A DNA stretch of 5,407 bases from Nitrososphaerota archaeon (GTDB lineage Archaea; Thermoproteota; Nitrososphaeria; Nitrososphaerales; Nitrosopumilaceae). Positions 5,037 through 5,407 of this stretch are shown piece after piece. Numbering within the stretch: position 1 is the first letter of the stretch; each line of letters starts with the position of its first letter. Under the pieces are notes generated by a model. It searched no databases, was not told the DNA's origin, and saw only the letters and a program-made list of their open reading frames with translations. A program made the position numbers and the translations under genes. The DNA is taken from NCBI GenBank assembly GCA_030611185.1, contig JAUWQG010000068.1:1-5407 (forward strand), in the 5' to 3' direction.

Positions 5037-5407
5037 TTAATTGACAAATTCTTTATTGATAACATGCATATCATCCTCATCAAGTTTACTCCTAAGTACT
5101 ACCAATCTTCGCAAAGCCTCAAAGTTTGCAATAACTGCCAGAATGATTAGCATTATGAGAATTTGGTTAGTTAAAGCACCAATCACTATGAGCAGTAACC
5201 TTACATCCCTGCCCATTCTAAACTTTGATCCCTTTACCTCATCTCCATTTTTAAAAATTGAATCATACTTGTCACTAGTGTAGCTATTAAGAAAGCCTCC
5301 AATCATTGCAAAAAATCCAATTATCCATATTGTCATATCCCCACTAACACTCCAGTAGCCATAGACTAGTCCCAAAATAATGGCAGCATCAGCATATCTA
5401 TCTAATA
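5037..5407 (-). CDS. CDP-alcohol phosphatidyltransferase, C-terminal part (archaetidylinositol phosphate synthase-like)
   Basis: The frame is open to the right edge, so the true start lies beyond the window and the TTG near 5375 is internal. The first residues seen are LDRYADAAIILGL. DRYAD is the end of the family's catalytic signature (D-x2-D-G-x2-A-R-x8-G-x3-D-x3-D), giving its last two metal-binding aspartates. Membrane segments follow at about residues 23-41 (MTIWIIGFFAMIGGFLNSY) and in two close stretches at about 69-98. Between them, GRDVRLLLI is the basic strip that in archaetidylinositol phosphate synthases helps bind the phosphorylated alcohol. The tail after VVLRSKLDEDD is acidic and cytosolic. 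The enzyme joins CDP-archaeol to a polar alcohol phosphate in the membrane. Inositol phosphate is the likely acceptor, though glycerophosphate or serine cannot be excluded from this part alone. Confidence 0.8.
   Translation of the reverse strand, partial: LDRYADAAIILGLVYGYWSVSGDMTIWIIGFFAMIGGFLNSYTSDKYDSIFKNGDEVKGSKFRMGRDVRLLLIVIGALTNQILIMLIILAVIANFEALRRLVVLRSKLDEDDMHVINKEFVN

Noticed and set aside
5041..5283. Plus-strand 80-residue Ser/Leu-rich frame
   Set aside because: Antisense to the phosphatidyltransferase, whose catalytic DRYAD motif and membrane segments are clear.
1..5407. CRISPR array, toxin-antitoxin pair or defence island
   Set aside because: There are no direct repeat arrays, nucleases or typical toxin/antitoxin folds, and most recognisable genes are housekeeping families.

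Overview
The window reads as a compact, AT-rich archaeal chromosome segment, most likely from a Nitrosopumilus-like ammonia-oxidising archaeon (Thaumarchaeota/Nitrososphaerota). This is an inference from four things: the gene families (a KaiC/RecA-type ATPase, an archaeal LOR/SDH-type ornithine cyclodeaminase, PduO cobalamin adenosyltransferase, a CDP-alcohol phosphatidyltransferase of archaeal type), a tRNA gene with no encoded CCA, the near absence of Shine-Dalgarno sequences, and TATA-like box A elements about 25 bases upstream of several start codons, as expected for leaderless archaeal transcripts. No taxonomic marker such as rRNA is present, so the lineage is not proven.

Layout. Bases 1-495 hold the 3' end of a KaiC-like ATPase gene. 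It meets stop-to-stop a minus-strand gene for a TIGR00300/ornithine cyclodeaminase-type protein (496-1719). Upstream of that, on the same strand, is a 115-residue protein of unknown function (1790-2137) with a clear leaderless promoter. A 263-base, extremely AT-rich divergent intergenic region with two palindromes follows. Next comes a 115-residue unknown protein with an Asp/Cys-rich tail (2401-2748). Its stop overlaps the stop of a minus-strand two-gene unit: an HD-domain 5'-nucleotidase-like protein followed three bases later by a small coiled-coil protein. Divergent from that unit is the TTG-started PduO-type corrinoid adenosyltransferase (3604-4155), then tRNA-Phe(GAA), then a 35-residue two-CXXC zinc-ribbon microprotein (4343-4450). 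The last two genes are a polynucleotide-kinase-like P-loop kinase (4517-5011) and, convergent with it, the C-terminal part of a CDP-alcohol phosphatidyltransferase that runs off the right edge.

The recognisable genes are mostly unrelated housekeeping functions: proline/ornithine metabolism, B12 activation, nucleotide clean-up, phenylalanine decoding and polar lipid head-group addition. There is no CRISPR array, transposase, integrase or obvious defence cassette, and I see no convincing new multi-gene system. The parts most worth following up are the small uncharacterised proteins: the zinc-ribbon microprotein, the DDDCGCGD-tailed protein, the coiled-coil partner of the HD protein, and the 115-residue protein next to the cyclodeaminase. 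The stand-alone PNK-like kinase is also of interest.
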